64,000 nucleotides of DNA from Denitrificimonas halotolerans (GTDB lineage Bacteria > Pseudomonadota > Gammaproteobacteria > Pseudomonadales > Pseudomonadaceae): the NCBI RefSeq assembly GCF_034259425.1, contig NZ_JAXIVU010000003.1, positions 124,001-188,000 on the forward strand, in the 5' to 3' direction. The notes under the pieces are model-generated. The model made no database searches. It was not told the origin of the DNA and saw only the letters and a list, made by a program, of their open reading frames with translations. Below, one piece after another: positions 55,420-63,604 of the stretch (its first letter is position 1; each line of letters opens with the position of its first letter). A program made the translations under genes and the position numbers.

Positions 55420-55863
55420 TTACTCTCCTGCAAAGTCTCGCACATCGGCTGTAAAGGCCGTATATAAAGGTTCTGGAATGGCCTGGGGTTTCAAAGTATC
55501 AGCACGTACACAAGCCACAGTAAAACGCCCTTCACAGAGCAATACATTGTCACTGGCACGACGCACTTGCTGATAAAATTTCAAACTGGCACGTTTTAAT
55601 ACTTCCACCTGCGCACTGACCAGCAGCTCGTCATCTAAACGAGCCGGAGCGTGGTAACGTGCCTGGGAGGAATGCACAACAAAGAGTAGGTTTTTTGTGG
55701 CCATTTGTGCTTGGGAAAAACCTAAATCGCGTAATCGTTCAGTACGTGCCCGCTCCATAAACTTAAGATAGTTCACATAGTAAACGATGCCACCAGCGTC
55801 CGTGTCTTCATAATAAACCCGACAAGGAAAGTTAAACCCTGGTGCTGTTGTTATTGCGCTCAT
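55420..55863 (-). CDS. ybgC: Acyl-CoA thioesterase YbgC (Tol-Pal associated)
   Basis: A 147-residue hotdog-fold thioesterase. The catalytic Asp is in VYYEDTDAGGIVYYVNY (about residue 22), and FMERARTERLRDLG follows, as in the 4-hydroxybenzoyl-CoA thioesterase family. E. coli YbgC hydrolyses short-chain acyl-CoAs and associates with phospholipid-synthesis enzymes. It is the first gene of the tol cluster, 49 bases after ruvB. Confidence 0.94.
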   Translation of the reverse strand: MSAITTAPGFNFPCRVYYEDTDAGGIVYYVNYLKFMERARTERLRDLGFSQAQMATKNLLFVVHSSQARYHAPARLDDELLVSAQVEVLKRASLKFYQQVRRASDNVLLCEGRFTVACVRADTLKPQAIPEPLYTAFTADVRDFAGE

Positions 55864-55912
55864 ACTTTACTGCCGCCTTTGTTAATTGCCAATCAAAAAC
55901 ACAGGTATATTT

Positions 55913-56962
55913 TCATTCTTCCTCACTGCTGCTCGTCAGCAGTGCCACATCTTGTAAACGCTCTGGTAAGTTCAAACCAAAATGCAAATATGCATGACGT
56001 GTTACCACGCGTCCACGCGGCGTTCGCATAATAAAACCTTGCTGAATCAGGTAAGGTTCTAAGACATCTTCAATCGTATGTCGTTCCTCACTGATAGCTG
56101 CGGCCAAGCTATCAATGCCCACCGGGCCACCATCAAACTTTTCAATCATAGCCAATAATAAACGGCGGTCCTGATGGTCAAAACCGTGCTCATCAACATC
56201 CAATAAGTTCAAAGCTTGATTGGCAATAGTTTGAGTAATATGACCCGTACCACGCACTTGCGCAAAATCCCGTACTCGACGCAACAAACGGTTGGCGATA
56301 CGGGGAGTACCACGAGCGCGACGCGCAATCTCATAAGCACCATCTTGCTCAATGGGCATATTTAAAATACCACCGGAGCGAGCCACAATTGTGGTTAAAT
56401 CTTTATCGTTATAAAACTCAAGGCGCTGCACGATACCAAAGCGGTCACGCAATGGATTCGTTAACATCCCAGCTCGTGTGGTAGCCCCAACTAAAGTGAA
56501 TACAGGCAAATCCAATTTAATCGAACGCGCAGCCGGCCCCTCACCGATCATGATATCCAGTTGAAAATCCTCCATTGCGGGATACAGCACCTCTTCCACA
56601 ATGGGCGGTAAACGGTGGATTTCATCAATAAAGAGCACATCTCCCTCTTCTAAATTGGTCAACAACGCAGCTAAGTCGCCTGGCCGCTCCAATACAGGCC
56701 CTGAGGTACTCTTAAGTGACACACCCATTTCTTGCGCAATGATATTAGCCAGCGTGGTCTTACCAAGCCCCGGCGGACCAAAAATCAAAGTGTGATCCAG
56801 TGCTTCCTCTCGTTTTTTTGCCGCCTCAATAAACAGTGTCATTTGCTCACGCACCACAGGCTGCCCAATATACTCAGCCAAACTTAACGGGCGGATGGCG
56901 CGGTCAATGTGCTCTTCACGCTCACGAGGTGTCGCGTCAATCAAGCGATCAGCTTCAATCAT
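55913..56962 (-). CDS. ruvB: Holliday junction branch-migration helicase RuvB
   Basis: A 349-residue hexameric AAA+ motor that drives branch migration of Holliday junctions together with RuvA. Walker A GPPGLGKTTLA (about residue 65), Walker B LFIDEIHRL (about residue 110), sensor 1 GATTRAGML (about residue 159) and the arginine finger region are present. A winged-helix domain ends the protein. It lies 31 bases after ruvA. Confidence 0.97.
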   Translation of the reverse strand: MIEADRLIDATPREREEHIDRAIRPLSLAEYIGQPVVREQMTLFIEAAKKREEALDHTLIFGPPGLGKTTLANIIAQEMGVSLKSTSGPVLERPGDLAALLTNLEEGDVLFIDEIHRLPPIVEEVLYPAMEDFQLDIMIGEGPAARSIKLDLPVFTLVGATTRAGMLTNPLRDRFGIVQRLEFYNDKDLTTIVARSGGILNMPIEQDGAYEIARRARGTPRIANRLLRRVRDFAQVRGTGHITQTIANQALNLLDVDEHGFDHQDRRLLLAMIEKFDGGPVGIDSLAAAISEERHTIEDVLEPYLIQQGFIMRTPRGRVVTRHAYLHFGLNLPERLQDVALLTSSSEEE

Positions 56963-56993
56963 AAACTGCAGTTATCCCAAATAAAGTAGCGCA

Positions 56994-57614
56994 TTACGCC
57001 ATGCCTTTTAATGCACGACGAATTAAGTCTTCGCTGCTCAAGTCTTCTGCAAAAACAGCACTGACGGCACGACTGGCCTCAGCTGGCTTAAAGCCTAAAC
57101 CTATCAAAGCACTCACCGCATCATGCTCAGCATTCTGCGCCTGTATGACTGCATTATCCTTCGCAGGTTCCATGGCCGTCTGTCCTGCCAATGGTGTGCT
57201 CTCCCAGTTCTTAAAACGATCCTTGAGTTCAACCAGTAAACGATCCGCGGTTTTCTTGCCTACGCCGGGGACTTTCATAAGGCGCGAAGTGTCTTCAGCA
57301 TTCACACATTGAATCAGCTCATCCACACTCAAGCCTGACATCAATGCCAACGCTAGTTTAGGACCTACACCATTTAAACGGATCAACTCGCGAAATAAAG
57401 CACGGTCACGCTTGCTATAAAAACCATACAAAAGCTGTGCATCTTCACGCACTACCAAATGCGTATGTAAAACCAGCGGTTCGTTCACCGCTGGCAATTG
57501 AAACAAGGTGGTCATTGGCACTTCCAGTTCATAGCCAACACCATTGACATCTAACAACACATGAGGCGGCTGCTTTTCTAATAAAGTGCCTCGCAAATAT
57601 CCAATCACAATCAA
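56994..57614 (-). CDS. ruvA: Holliday junction DNA-binding protein RuvA
   Basis: A 206-residue protein that tetramerises on the junction and recruits RuvB. Domain I is an OB fold (IGYLRGTLLEKQPPHVLLDVNGVGYELEV), domain II has two helix-hairpin-helix motifs (LIRLNGVGPKLALALMSG, LMKVPGVGKKTADRLLVEL), and a C-terminal three-helix domain contacts RuvB. In most relatives ruvC is directly upstream; here the upstream side holds an unrelated plus-strand gene. Confidence 0.97.
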   Translation of the reverse strand: MIVIGYLRGTLLEKQPPHVLLDVNGVGYELEVPMTTLFQLPAVNEPLVLHTHLVVREDAQLLYGFYSKRDRALFRELIRLNGVGPKLALALMSGLSVDELIQCVNAEDTSRLMKVPGVGKKTADRLLVELKDRFKNWESTPLAGQTAMEPAKDNAVIQAQNAEHDAVSALIGLGFKPAEASRAVSAVFAEDLSSEDLIRRALKGMA

Positions 57615-57874
57615 TCCTTATTCATCAAAAGCGCTTGCCGCAGCTCTACAGGCCCCAGCAATAACAACTGGCATTATATACAGCCAACACTCAGCAATAC
57701 CAGAACCCTTCCTCTTGCTCAAAATGAACTACCCGCCACTTTAGAAATGGAGGAATTCTGCTAGCAATTGTTAAACAGCGAATACTGTACTGACGCACAA
57801 TTAAGACACTGGGAAAATACTGTATTTTCATCTATTCTAAATTTTGAACCTTTAGTCACAACAGGAGCTCTTCT

Positions 57875-58309
57875 ATGCTTAAAACGCCAATCTTAGCCGC
57901 AACCGTTGGTATTTTAGCCATCATCAGCCCTTTGACTTATGCCAGCGACGCGCCAACCACGCCGCAACAACAACGCCAACTACGCGCGCAAAATATGATG
58001 CAGTATTACAACTGCCTACAGGAAAAAATTGATGCGCCAGCGTTTGAAAAAATGAGTCAAGACAGCGAAACCCTTGACAACAATCTCTTCCAACTCTGCA
58101 GCAACGGTCAGCGCCAACAAGCTCAAGCACTGGCCCTGGATTACGCCAAAAAAATGCTCGCCTCAGACAACTTTAAAGCCATGTTGGCGTGCACAGCTCA
58201 ATTTGAGCCTAACACACCTGGCATTCCTGACTTAGAAAAAGATTTTGACTTAGAGCAACTTAAGCAAGGCAATATTTGCGACCTACAAGAAGGCCTAGAT
58301 CAGGACTAA
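57875..58309 (+). CDS. Exported hypothetical protein with four cysteines
   Basis: A 144-residue protein I do not recognise. A cleavable signal peptide is clear (LAATVGILAIISPLTYA, cleavage near residue 23). The mature part is mostly helical and acidic, with four cysteines (YNCLQ, QLCSNG, LACTAQ, NICDLQ) that could form two disulfides in the periplasm. AGGAG precedes the start. It is divergent from ruvA and convergent with the YeiH gene. Confidence 0.7.
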   Translation: MLKTPILAATVGILAIISPLTYASDAPTTPQQQRQLRAQNMMQYYNCLQEKIDAPAFEKMSQDSETLDNNLFQLCSNGQRQQAQALALDYAKKMLASDNFKAMLACTAQFEPNTPGIPDLEKDFDLEQLKQGNICDLQEGLDQD

Positions 58310-58356
58310 AGGCTCTAACAGTCAGTACGTCGTGCCTACACCACTCTTACAGTGCA

Positions 58357-58393
58357 TGAAGGGCGCAGTACTCAAACCGGTACACGCCCTTCA
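58357..58393. terminator. Bidirectional hairpin between the exported protein and YeiH genes
   Basis: A 9-bp perfect stem (TGAAGGGCG / CGCCCTTCA) with a structured loop lies between two convergent genes. Confidence 0.55.
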
Positions 58394-58403
58394 ATCTCAC
58401 CGC

Positions 58404-59525
58404 TTACTGAGTCAACCACGCACTAATAAAGTAATTCAATGCCCCACCGGCCAGCAGCAACCAAGCAAAAAGGATGGTAGCTAGCAGCAAAGGCCTTACA
58501 CCAGCACGACGAATCGCCTTCATATCAGTGCTCAAACCTAAACCTGCCATCGCTGCAGCCAACAATGCTGTGTCGAGCTGAATAATGCGCTCGATTGCCA
58601 CTTCCGGCAGCCACTGCAAAGAATTAAAACCTGCAACGGCCACAAAAATGAAAGCAAACCACGGCACATTCACGCGGGTTAACAATCCTTTATTCTGACA
58701 ACTTCCCCTTTCTATCACTCTTGCAGGCGTTTCATGCCGCGCTAAATACAGCGCCAGCAGTATCAAAAAGGGCGCTAGCATCATGACGCGCACCATCTTT
58801 GCAATCACTGCAGTATTGGCAGCCTCTGGACTGATTGCAGCACCGGCAGCTACCACCTGCGCCACCTCATGCACAGTAGATCCCACAAACAAACCGTAAG
58901 CAAAATCTGTTGTACCCAACAGTTGCCAAGACTCATTTAAGCTGTACAACAACGGATATAAAAAAATTGCCAAAGTACCAAACACTACCACCGTTGATAC
59001 GGCCACCGTAACCTGTTCAGCGCGGGCCTTAAGCACGGGCTCTGCTGCCATAATTGCTGCGGCACCACAAATTGAGTTACCGATCCCAATTAACATAGCG
59101 GTGCCACGGTCGAGCTTAAACAGGCGCACACCTAGCAATACAGCCAAAACAAAAGTAGAAATTATAACTAGGGCATCAATGACCACCCCTGCCAGCCCCA
59201 CATAGCTCACATCCTGAAAAGTCAGACGAAAGCCATACAAAATAATACCGAGGCGCAACACATACTGCTTCGCAAAATGCACACCCGGTGCGCAGTAACT
59301 GTTGAACTTAAATGGCAAAATATTACCCAATACAAAGCCCAATAAAATCGCCAGAGTCAGCGCTGACAAACCATGCGCTTGCAACCACGCAACCCGGTCT
59401 AGCAGCATGGCTGCCCCTGCAATGACTGCGCACAACAACAGTCCTGGAAGCAACTCGGCCCGCCACTGTAACCACTGTGGTAATCGCACTTTTGTCGTTT
59501 CAACGCCTCTATTGAACGCGAACAT
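58404..59525 (-). CDS. YeiH/UPF0324 family putative sulfate exporter
   Basis: A 373-residue inner-membrane protein with about ten hydrophobic segments. It belongs to the YeiH (PSE, putative sulfate exporter) family: GIGNSICGAAAIMAAEPVLKA (about residue 148), GLFVGSTVHEVAQVVAAG (about residue 213) and AMAGLGLSTDMKAIRRAG near the C-terminus are signature blocks. The substrate is unproven. The start at 59525 has GAGG upstream. IS scars begin 35 bases upstream. Confidence 0.88.
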   Translation of the reverse strand: MFAFNRGVETTKVRLPQWLQWRAELLPGLLLCAVIAGAAMLLDRVAWLQAHGLSALTLAILLGFVLGNILPFKFNSYCAPGVHFAKQYVLRLGIILYGFRLTFQDVSYVGLAGVVIDALVIISTFVLAVLLGVRLFKLDRGTAMLIGIGNSICGAAAIMAAEPVLKARAEQVTVAVSTVVVFGTLAIFLYPLLYSLNESWQLLGTTDFAYGLFVGSTVHEVAQVVAAGAAISPEAANTAVIAKMVRVMMLAPFLILLALYLARHETPARVIERGSCQNKGLLTRVNVPWFAFIFVAVAGFNSLQWLPEVAIERIIQLDTALLAAAMAGLGLSTDMKAIRRAGVRPLLLATILFAWLLLAGGALNYFISAWLTQ

Positions 59526-59559
59526 TCGCAACCCTCGGCCTAAAAGACCTGCTTTACTG

Positions 59560-60016
59560 TTGACATCCTTCCCGGCCTAGAGGACGGGGTTTCTACTGCT
59601 AGACGGCCATGCCCGACCGCGAGAGTGCTTTGCGCCGCGCTTATCTAGCGGAGTGGAAACACTACACCCACTGCTCGCCCACTCTCTTATTACAAGCCCT
59701 GCGACACCTTTCGGCCTCGACTCGGGCAAACTACCACAACTCGAACAGCTTTGGGTGGTGTATGCCTCGTTAACTTACTTAAAATTGACATCCTCCCGAC
59801 CTAAAGGACGGGGATTCCTACTGCTAGACGGCCATGCCCAACCCCTATAATTTTAAATTGCCCCAACGAGCGTCTAGTACTGACCTGGCCATCGTGGTTT
59901 TAACAAGTTTTAATCGGCTGACATGCCCACATAGATTGCACCGCAGCGGTTGACTAGGGTACGACTAAACTTGAACTCATCCTTGCACTAAAAGTACGAG
60001 GATTTCCACCATTTTG
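59560..60016 (-). mobile_element. IS1341-like element remnants, nested copies IV
   Basis: Two right ends lie in tandem: one starts at 59560 (TTGACATCCTTCCC) and a second at 59785 (TTGACATCCTCCC), each followed by the GGACGGGG hairpin and the CTGCTAGACGGCCATGCCC segment. Between and after them are shreds of tnpB, including the zinc-finger region at about 59660-59770 and the SVLDA-equivalent text near 59870. The left end finishes at 60016, flanked by TTAC on the element strand. The structure suggests one copy inserted into or recombined with another before decay. Confidence 0.78.
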
Positions 60017-60071
60017 GTAACACCTGTGTACATTCCAACACAGCAAATTTAACTGCTCGCGACTCATAAAC

Positions 60072-60103
60072 AAAAACGCCCCGCTGTTTAAAGCGAGGCG
60101 TTT
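60072..60103 (-). terminator. Terminator after the iron alcohol dehydrogenase
   Basis: On the minus strand a 9-bp stem with G-U pairing (ACGCCTCGC / GCGGGGCGT) is followed by five T's, 30 bases after the gene. Confidence 0.82.
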
Positions 60104-60133
60104 GGGTCTTCCTACGTTTAGCGTAGAAATCAG

Positions 60134-61288
60134 TTACATTGCAGCACGGAAAATAGCGGCCACTTCTTTATCGTTTAAACGTCGAGGGTTGGTCACTGCA
60201 CACACATCCTCCTGCGCATGCTTAACCATCGTTTCAATGTCTTCATCTTTGACTCCCAATTCACTTAAGCGACTTGGAATACCCACATCTTCAGACAAGC
60301 AACGAATCGCTACTACAGCCATTTCAGCTGCTTCACGCACAGACATACCATAGGTGTTTTCACCCAAAGCTTCAGCAATGTCAGCGTAACGCTCTTGCGC
60401 CGCCATCAGGTTTGCCTCACATACATGCGGCAATAAGAGTGCGTTACACACACCATGAGGTAAGTTATACATACCACCCAGCTGATGCGACATAGCATGC
60501 ACATGGCCCAGACCCGCATTATTAAAGGCCATACCTGCTAAATATTGCGCATAGGCCATACGGTCACGGGCTTCCAGATCATCACCGCGAGCAACCGCCA
60601 CGCGCAAGTACTTAGCAATTAAACGCATCGCCTGCAATGCAACAGCATCAGTAATGGGGTTTGCATCAGTCGATACATAGGCTTCAACCGCGTGAGTTAA
60701 AGCATCCATACCTGTTGCAGCTGTCAATGATGGCGGCATTTTCATCATGAGCAGTGGATCGTTAATGGCCAAGTCCGGCGTCACACGCCAGTCAACAATG
60801 GCCATTTTCACATGATTCGACGTGTTGGTAATAATAGTAAAGCGCGTCAATTCACTGGCTGTACCAGCGGTGGTATTAATTGCGATATATGGCGGTAACG
60901 CTTTTTTCAGCTGATCCACCCCTTCATAGTCAGCAATGCTGCCACCGTTAGCAACCAACAAACCAACCGCCTTACAGCAGTCATGCGCACTACCACCTCC
61001 TAAAGAAATCAACATATCACATTGATTGTCTTGGTAAGCAGCCACGCCTTGCTCAACGTTTGTATCTGTTGGGTTTGGTACCGTCTCATCAAACACAGCG
61101 TACTTAATGCTCGCTGCCTCCAATAGATCTGTGATCTGCTTGGTGTACCCCATCTGAGTCATACCTTGGTCGGTCACAATGAGCGGCTTAACACCACCTA
61201 AAGCTGTTACTCGATCAGCTAACTCACTCAGAACATTCGCACCGAACAAAGAAACACCGGGCATAAAAAAGCTTGCATTCTTGCTCAT
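60134..61288 (-). CDS. Iron-containing alcohol dehydrogenase
   Basis: A 384-residue NAD-dependent type III alcohol dehydrogenase. The cofactor-binding SLGGGSAHDCCKAVG (about residue 97) and metal-binding residues are present: an Asp in the GMDALTHAVEAY block and His residues in GLGHVHAMSHQLGGMYNLPHGVCNALLLPHV (about residue 265). The substrate cannot be read; ethanol and other primary alcohols are usual. The start at 61288 has GAGGTG upstream. In other Pseudomonas the position upstream of crcZ-pcnB is held by cbrB, so this gene marks a rearrangement. Confidence 0.9.
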   Translation of the reverse strand: MSKNASFFMPGVSLFGANVLSELADRVTALGGVKPLIVTDQGMTQMGYTKQITDLLEAASIKYAVFDETVPNPTDTNVEQGVAAYQDNQCDMLISLGGGSAHDCCKAVGLLVANGGSIADYEGVDQLKKALPPYIAINTTAGTASELTRFTIITNTSNHVKMAIVDWRVTPDLAINDPLLMMKMPPSLTAATGMDALTHAVEAYVSTDANPITDAVALQAMRLIAKYLRVAVARGDDLEARDRMAYAQYLAGMAFNNAGLGHVHAMSHQLGGMYNLPHGVCNALLLPHVCEANLMAAQERYADIAEALGENTYGMSVREAAEMAVVAIRCLSEDVGIPSRLSELGVKDEDIETMVKHAQEDVCAVTNPRRLNDKEVAAIFRAAM

Positions 61289-61459
61289 ATTGGTCACCTC
61301 TCAATGTGCCATCATCGCGATCAGCAACGATGGGCTGAATCAATTCAAATTAAGTATAACAAAACTGGCCACTCAATCTCTTGACATCTCTCAATCGCCC
61401 TGATGAAAGAAATCTATAAACATGCCACAGCCTATTTCCGGCCTGCCCACAACACAAAC

Positions 61460-61507
61460 TGTTACCGAAACCCACCCACGTAACACTTAAGCCCAAAAGC
61501 GGTAACA
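61460..61507 (+). promoter_or_regulatory. Candidate CbrB enhancer (UAS) of crcZ
   Basis: TGTTAC and GTAACA form an inverted pair 14 bases apart (61460-61485), and a second GTAACA follows at 61502-61507. They lie about 110 bases before the sigma-54 promoter, the right distance for an enhancer-binding protein. From memory, CbrB sites in Pseudomonas have TGTTAC-type half-sites; the assignment is inferred. Confidence 0.6.
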
Positions 61508-61591
61508 CTTTTATCTCAACGCACGTATGAAAATAATCACAAAAAACACAGAAAACTTGTAAGTAGTTGTTTTTAAAAGGTTTTTATAAAG

Positions 61592-61608
61592 TTGGCACGC
61601 TATCTGCT
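61592..61608 (+). promoter_or_regulatory. Sigma-54 promoter of crcZ
   Basis: TTGGCACG-CTAT-CTGCT fits the -24/-12 consensus TTGGCACG-N4-TTGCW with one mismatch and correct GG-GC spacing. Transcription would begin near 61619. Confidence 0.87.
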
Positions 61609-61618
61609 TTATATATCT

Positions 61619-61957
61619 ACACAACAACAATAAAAATACAAAAACCATAATAAGAATAAGACGTAACGGCTCCAGCACAATAAAAACAACAGCACAGGAG
61701 ACGCAGCTAACTGATTACTTTGCAGAGGATGATGATTGTAGAGACACAGATGAACAGAGAATAACAAAACTGCAGAACATGCAGCGCCAGTTTCAACTGA
61801 CAAACTACAAACACATCAGCATTCAAAGCAATCCGTTAACTCTTCACAGTTCGACTTAAAACTGTAAAAGCAGGCGCACAATAACAACAAAAACGCCGAG
61901 AATAATAAAAAAAACGCACAGAATCATTCAAAGAGGGGAGCCACGCACTCCCCTCTT
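61619..61957 (+). ncRNA. crcZ: CrcZ-like small RNA (Hfq/Crc-sequestering)
   Basis: The roughly 340-nt region between a sigma-54 promoter and a hairpin has no coding frame but at least five A-rich CA motifs of the AAnAAnAA kind: near 61621-61660, 61676-61690, 61761-61770, 61881-61895 and 61900-61915. In Pseudomonas, CrcZ carries such motifs, binds the Hfq/Crc complex, and so relieves catabolite repression when CbrAB signals poor carbon supply. The location directly upstream of pcnB is the conserved crcZ position. The 3' end is set at a 10-bp perfect hairpin (AAGAGGGGAG / CTCCCCTCTT). Confidence 0.85.
61931..61957 (+). terminator. Hairpin at the 3' end of the CrcZ-like RNA
   Basis: A 10-bp perfect stem with a 7-base loop, but only two T's after the stem, so a Rho-independent stop here is likely rather than certain. 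Confidence 0.6.
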
Positions 61958-62209
61958 AACCTTAACGCCCACAGCTCCCCCCCCCCCTCTTCTAGCACTA
62001 CAAAACAACACTATCTAGCCGTATACCTACTTTCCTCGTTCACCTCCCTTGCTAGCGGTGATAGAATCGAGCGCTATGATGTGTCATTTACCCAATAATA
62101 ATTCTTATCGTTACACCGCATCGGCAGCACTGTCTTCATTGCCGCTGACTTTTTGGCGCACAGCGTTTATGAATTTTCTTTTTGATGCGAGTCGCAAACA
62201 GGCCCTGCT
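61958..62209. other. Region between CrcZ and pcnB
   Basis: About 250 bases with an 11-base run of C (61977-61987) and no gene that I recognise. It should contain the pcnB promoter; none is certain. Confidence 0.4.
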
Positions 62210-63604
62210 ATGCTGAAAAAGCTTTTTAACCCCTTTCGTCGTTCACGCCAGCGCAAAGACCCTCAACAACCCACTGTATTGAATGCCCATGAGCATCAAC
62301 TCAGTACCGCTGACTTCAGCCGTAACTCGGCCAATGTTGCAGTGCGCTTACAGCATGCAGGTTTTGAAGCCTATTTAGTCGGCGGCTGTGTGCGCGACTC
62401 GCTCTTAGGCATTACCCCAAAAGATTTTGATGTCGCCACCAGCGCCACCCCCGAACAAGTGCGTCAAGAGTTCCGCAACTCACGCATCATTGGCCGTCGC
62501 TTTAAATTGGCCCATGTGCATTTTGGTCGTGAGATCATTGAAGTGGCAACATTTCGCAGTGATCACTCACAAACGGACAAAAGCAACAGCGACCGCTCTG
62601 CTCACGATGCCAGCGGCCGTATTCTACGGGATAACGTTTACGGTACTATGGGAGATGATGCACAGCGCCGCGATTTCACCATGAACGCGCTGTACTTTGA
62701 TGTCAGCAACGAAAAAGTATACGACTACAGTACCGGCTTTGCCGACATTAAGCGCCGCCTTATCCGCCTCATTGGTGACCCTGAACAGCGTTACCTAGAA
62801 GATCCGGTACGTATGCTGCGCGCCATTCGCTTTGCTGCCAAGTTGGACTTTAATATTGAAGACAGCACAGCTGAGCCCATTCGTCGTTTAGCCCACTTAC
62901 TGCGTGATATCCCAGCGGCACGTCTGTATGACGAAGTACTCAAACTGTTCCTCAATGGCTATGCTGAACGCACCTACGACTTACTGCGTGAGTATCATTT
63001 ATTTGAGCAGCTGTTCCCCGCGGCGGCAGACGCCTTAAAGCGTCAACCTGAAAGAACCGACGCATTACTGCGCAATGCTTTCAAAAACACTGACACTCGA
63101 GTCAGTAACAACCGCCCTGTTACACCGGCATTCTTATTTGCGGCACTGCTATGGCCCTCCTTAACGGTGCGCGCCTCACATCTAGAAAACGACGGTATGC
63201 ATCCGCTTCCGGCATTACAAGAAGCAGCCCACCAAGTGCTCTTTGAACAAGTGCAACGGATCGCCGTACCCAAGCGTTTCAGCGTCCCAACTCGCGAGAT
63301 TTGGGATTTACAAGATCGCCTCACGCGCCGAATGGGGCGCAGGGCTGATGTGCTTCTCGCTCACCCTCGCTTCCGTGCAGCTTATGATTTCTTACTATTG
63401 AGAGAAAGTGCAGGCGAAGACACCCAAGGCTTAGGCCAATGGTGGACCGAATACCAAGATGCCAGCGACAGCCAACGCCGAGCCATGGTTAACGCACTGG
63501 GTGGTAAGCCACGTAAGCGTCGCCGCAAGCCACGCATGAAAAAACCCGTGCATAAAACGCACACCGGTGACAGCCCGTCAGACAACAGCTCAGGACCACA
63601 TTGA
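62210..63604 (+). CDS. pcnB: Poly(A) polymerase I
   Basis: A 464-residue nucleotidyltransferase that adds poly(A) tails to RNA 3' ends and promotes decay. The head domain has LVGGCVRDSLLGITPKDFDVATSATP (about residue 50; metal-binding Asp pair in DFD) and the RRDFTMNALYFD block. The PolyA_pol RNA-binding region has DPVRMLRAIRFAAKLDF. The C-terminus is strongly basic (GGKPRKRRRKPRMKK), as usual for PcnB. The stop overlaps the folK start (TGATG), so the two are translationally coupled. Confidence 0.95.
   Translation: MLKKLFNPFRRSRQRKDPQQPTVLNAHEHQLSTADFSRNSANVAVRLQHAGFEAYLVGGCVRDSLLGITPKDFDVATSATPEQVRQEFRNSRIIGRRFKLAHVHFGREIIEVATFRSDHSQTDKSNSDRSAHDASGRILRDNVYGTMGDDAQRRDFTMNALYFDVSNEKVYDYSTGFADIKRRLIRLIGDPEQRYLEDPVRMLRAIRFAAKLDFNIEDSTAEPIRRLAHLLRDIPAARLYDEVLKLFLNGYAERTYDLLREYHLFEQLFPAAADALKRQPERTDALLRNAFKNTDTRVSNNRPVTPAFLFAALLWPSLTVRASHLENDGMHPLPALQEAAHQVLFEQVQRIAVPKRFSVPTREIWDLQDRLTRRMGRRADVLLAHPRFRAAYDFLLLRESAGEDTQGLGQWWTEYQDASDSQRRAMVNALGGKPRKRRRKPRMKKPVHKTHTGDSPSDNSSGPH

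Noticed and set aside
61609..61803. A 64-residue minus-strand frame opposite CrcZ
   Set aside because: It is a by-product of the A-rich CA motifs read backwards, with low-complexity text and no ribosome site.
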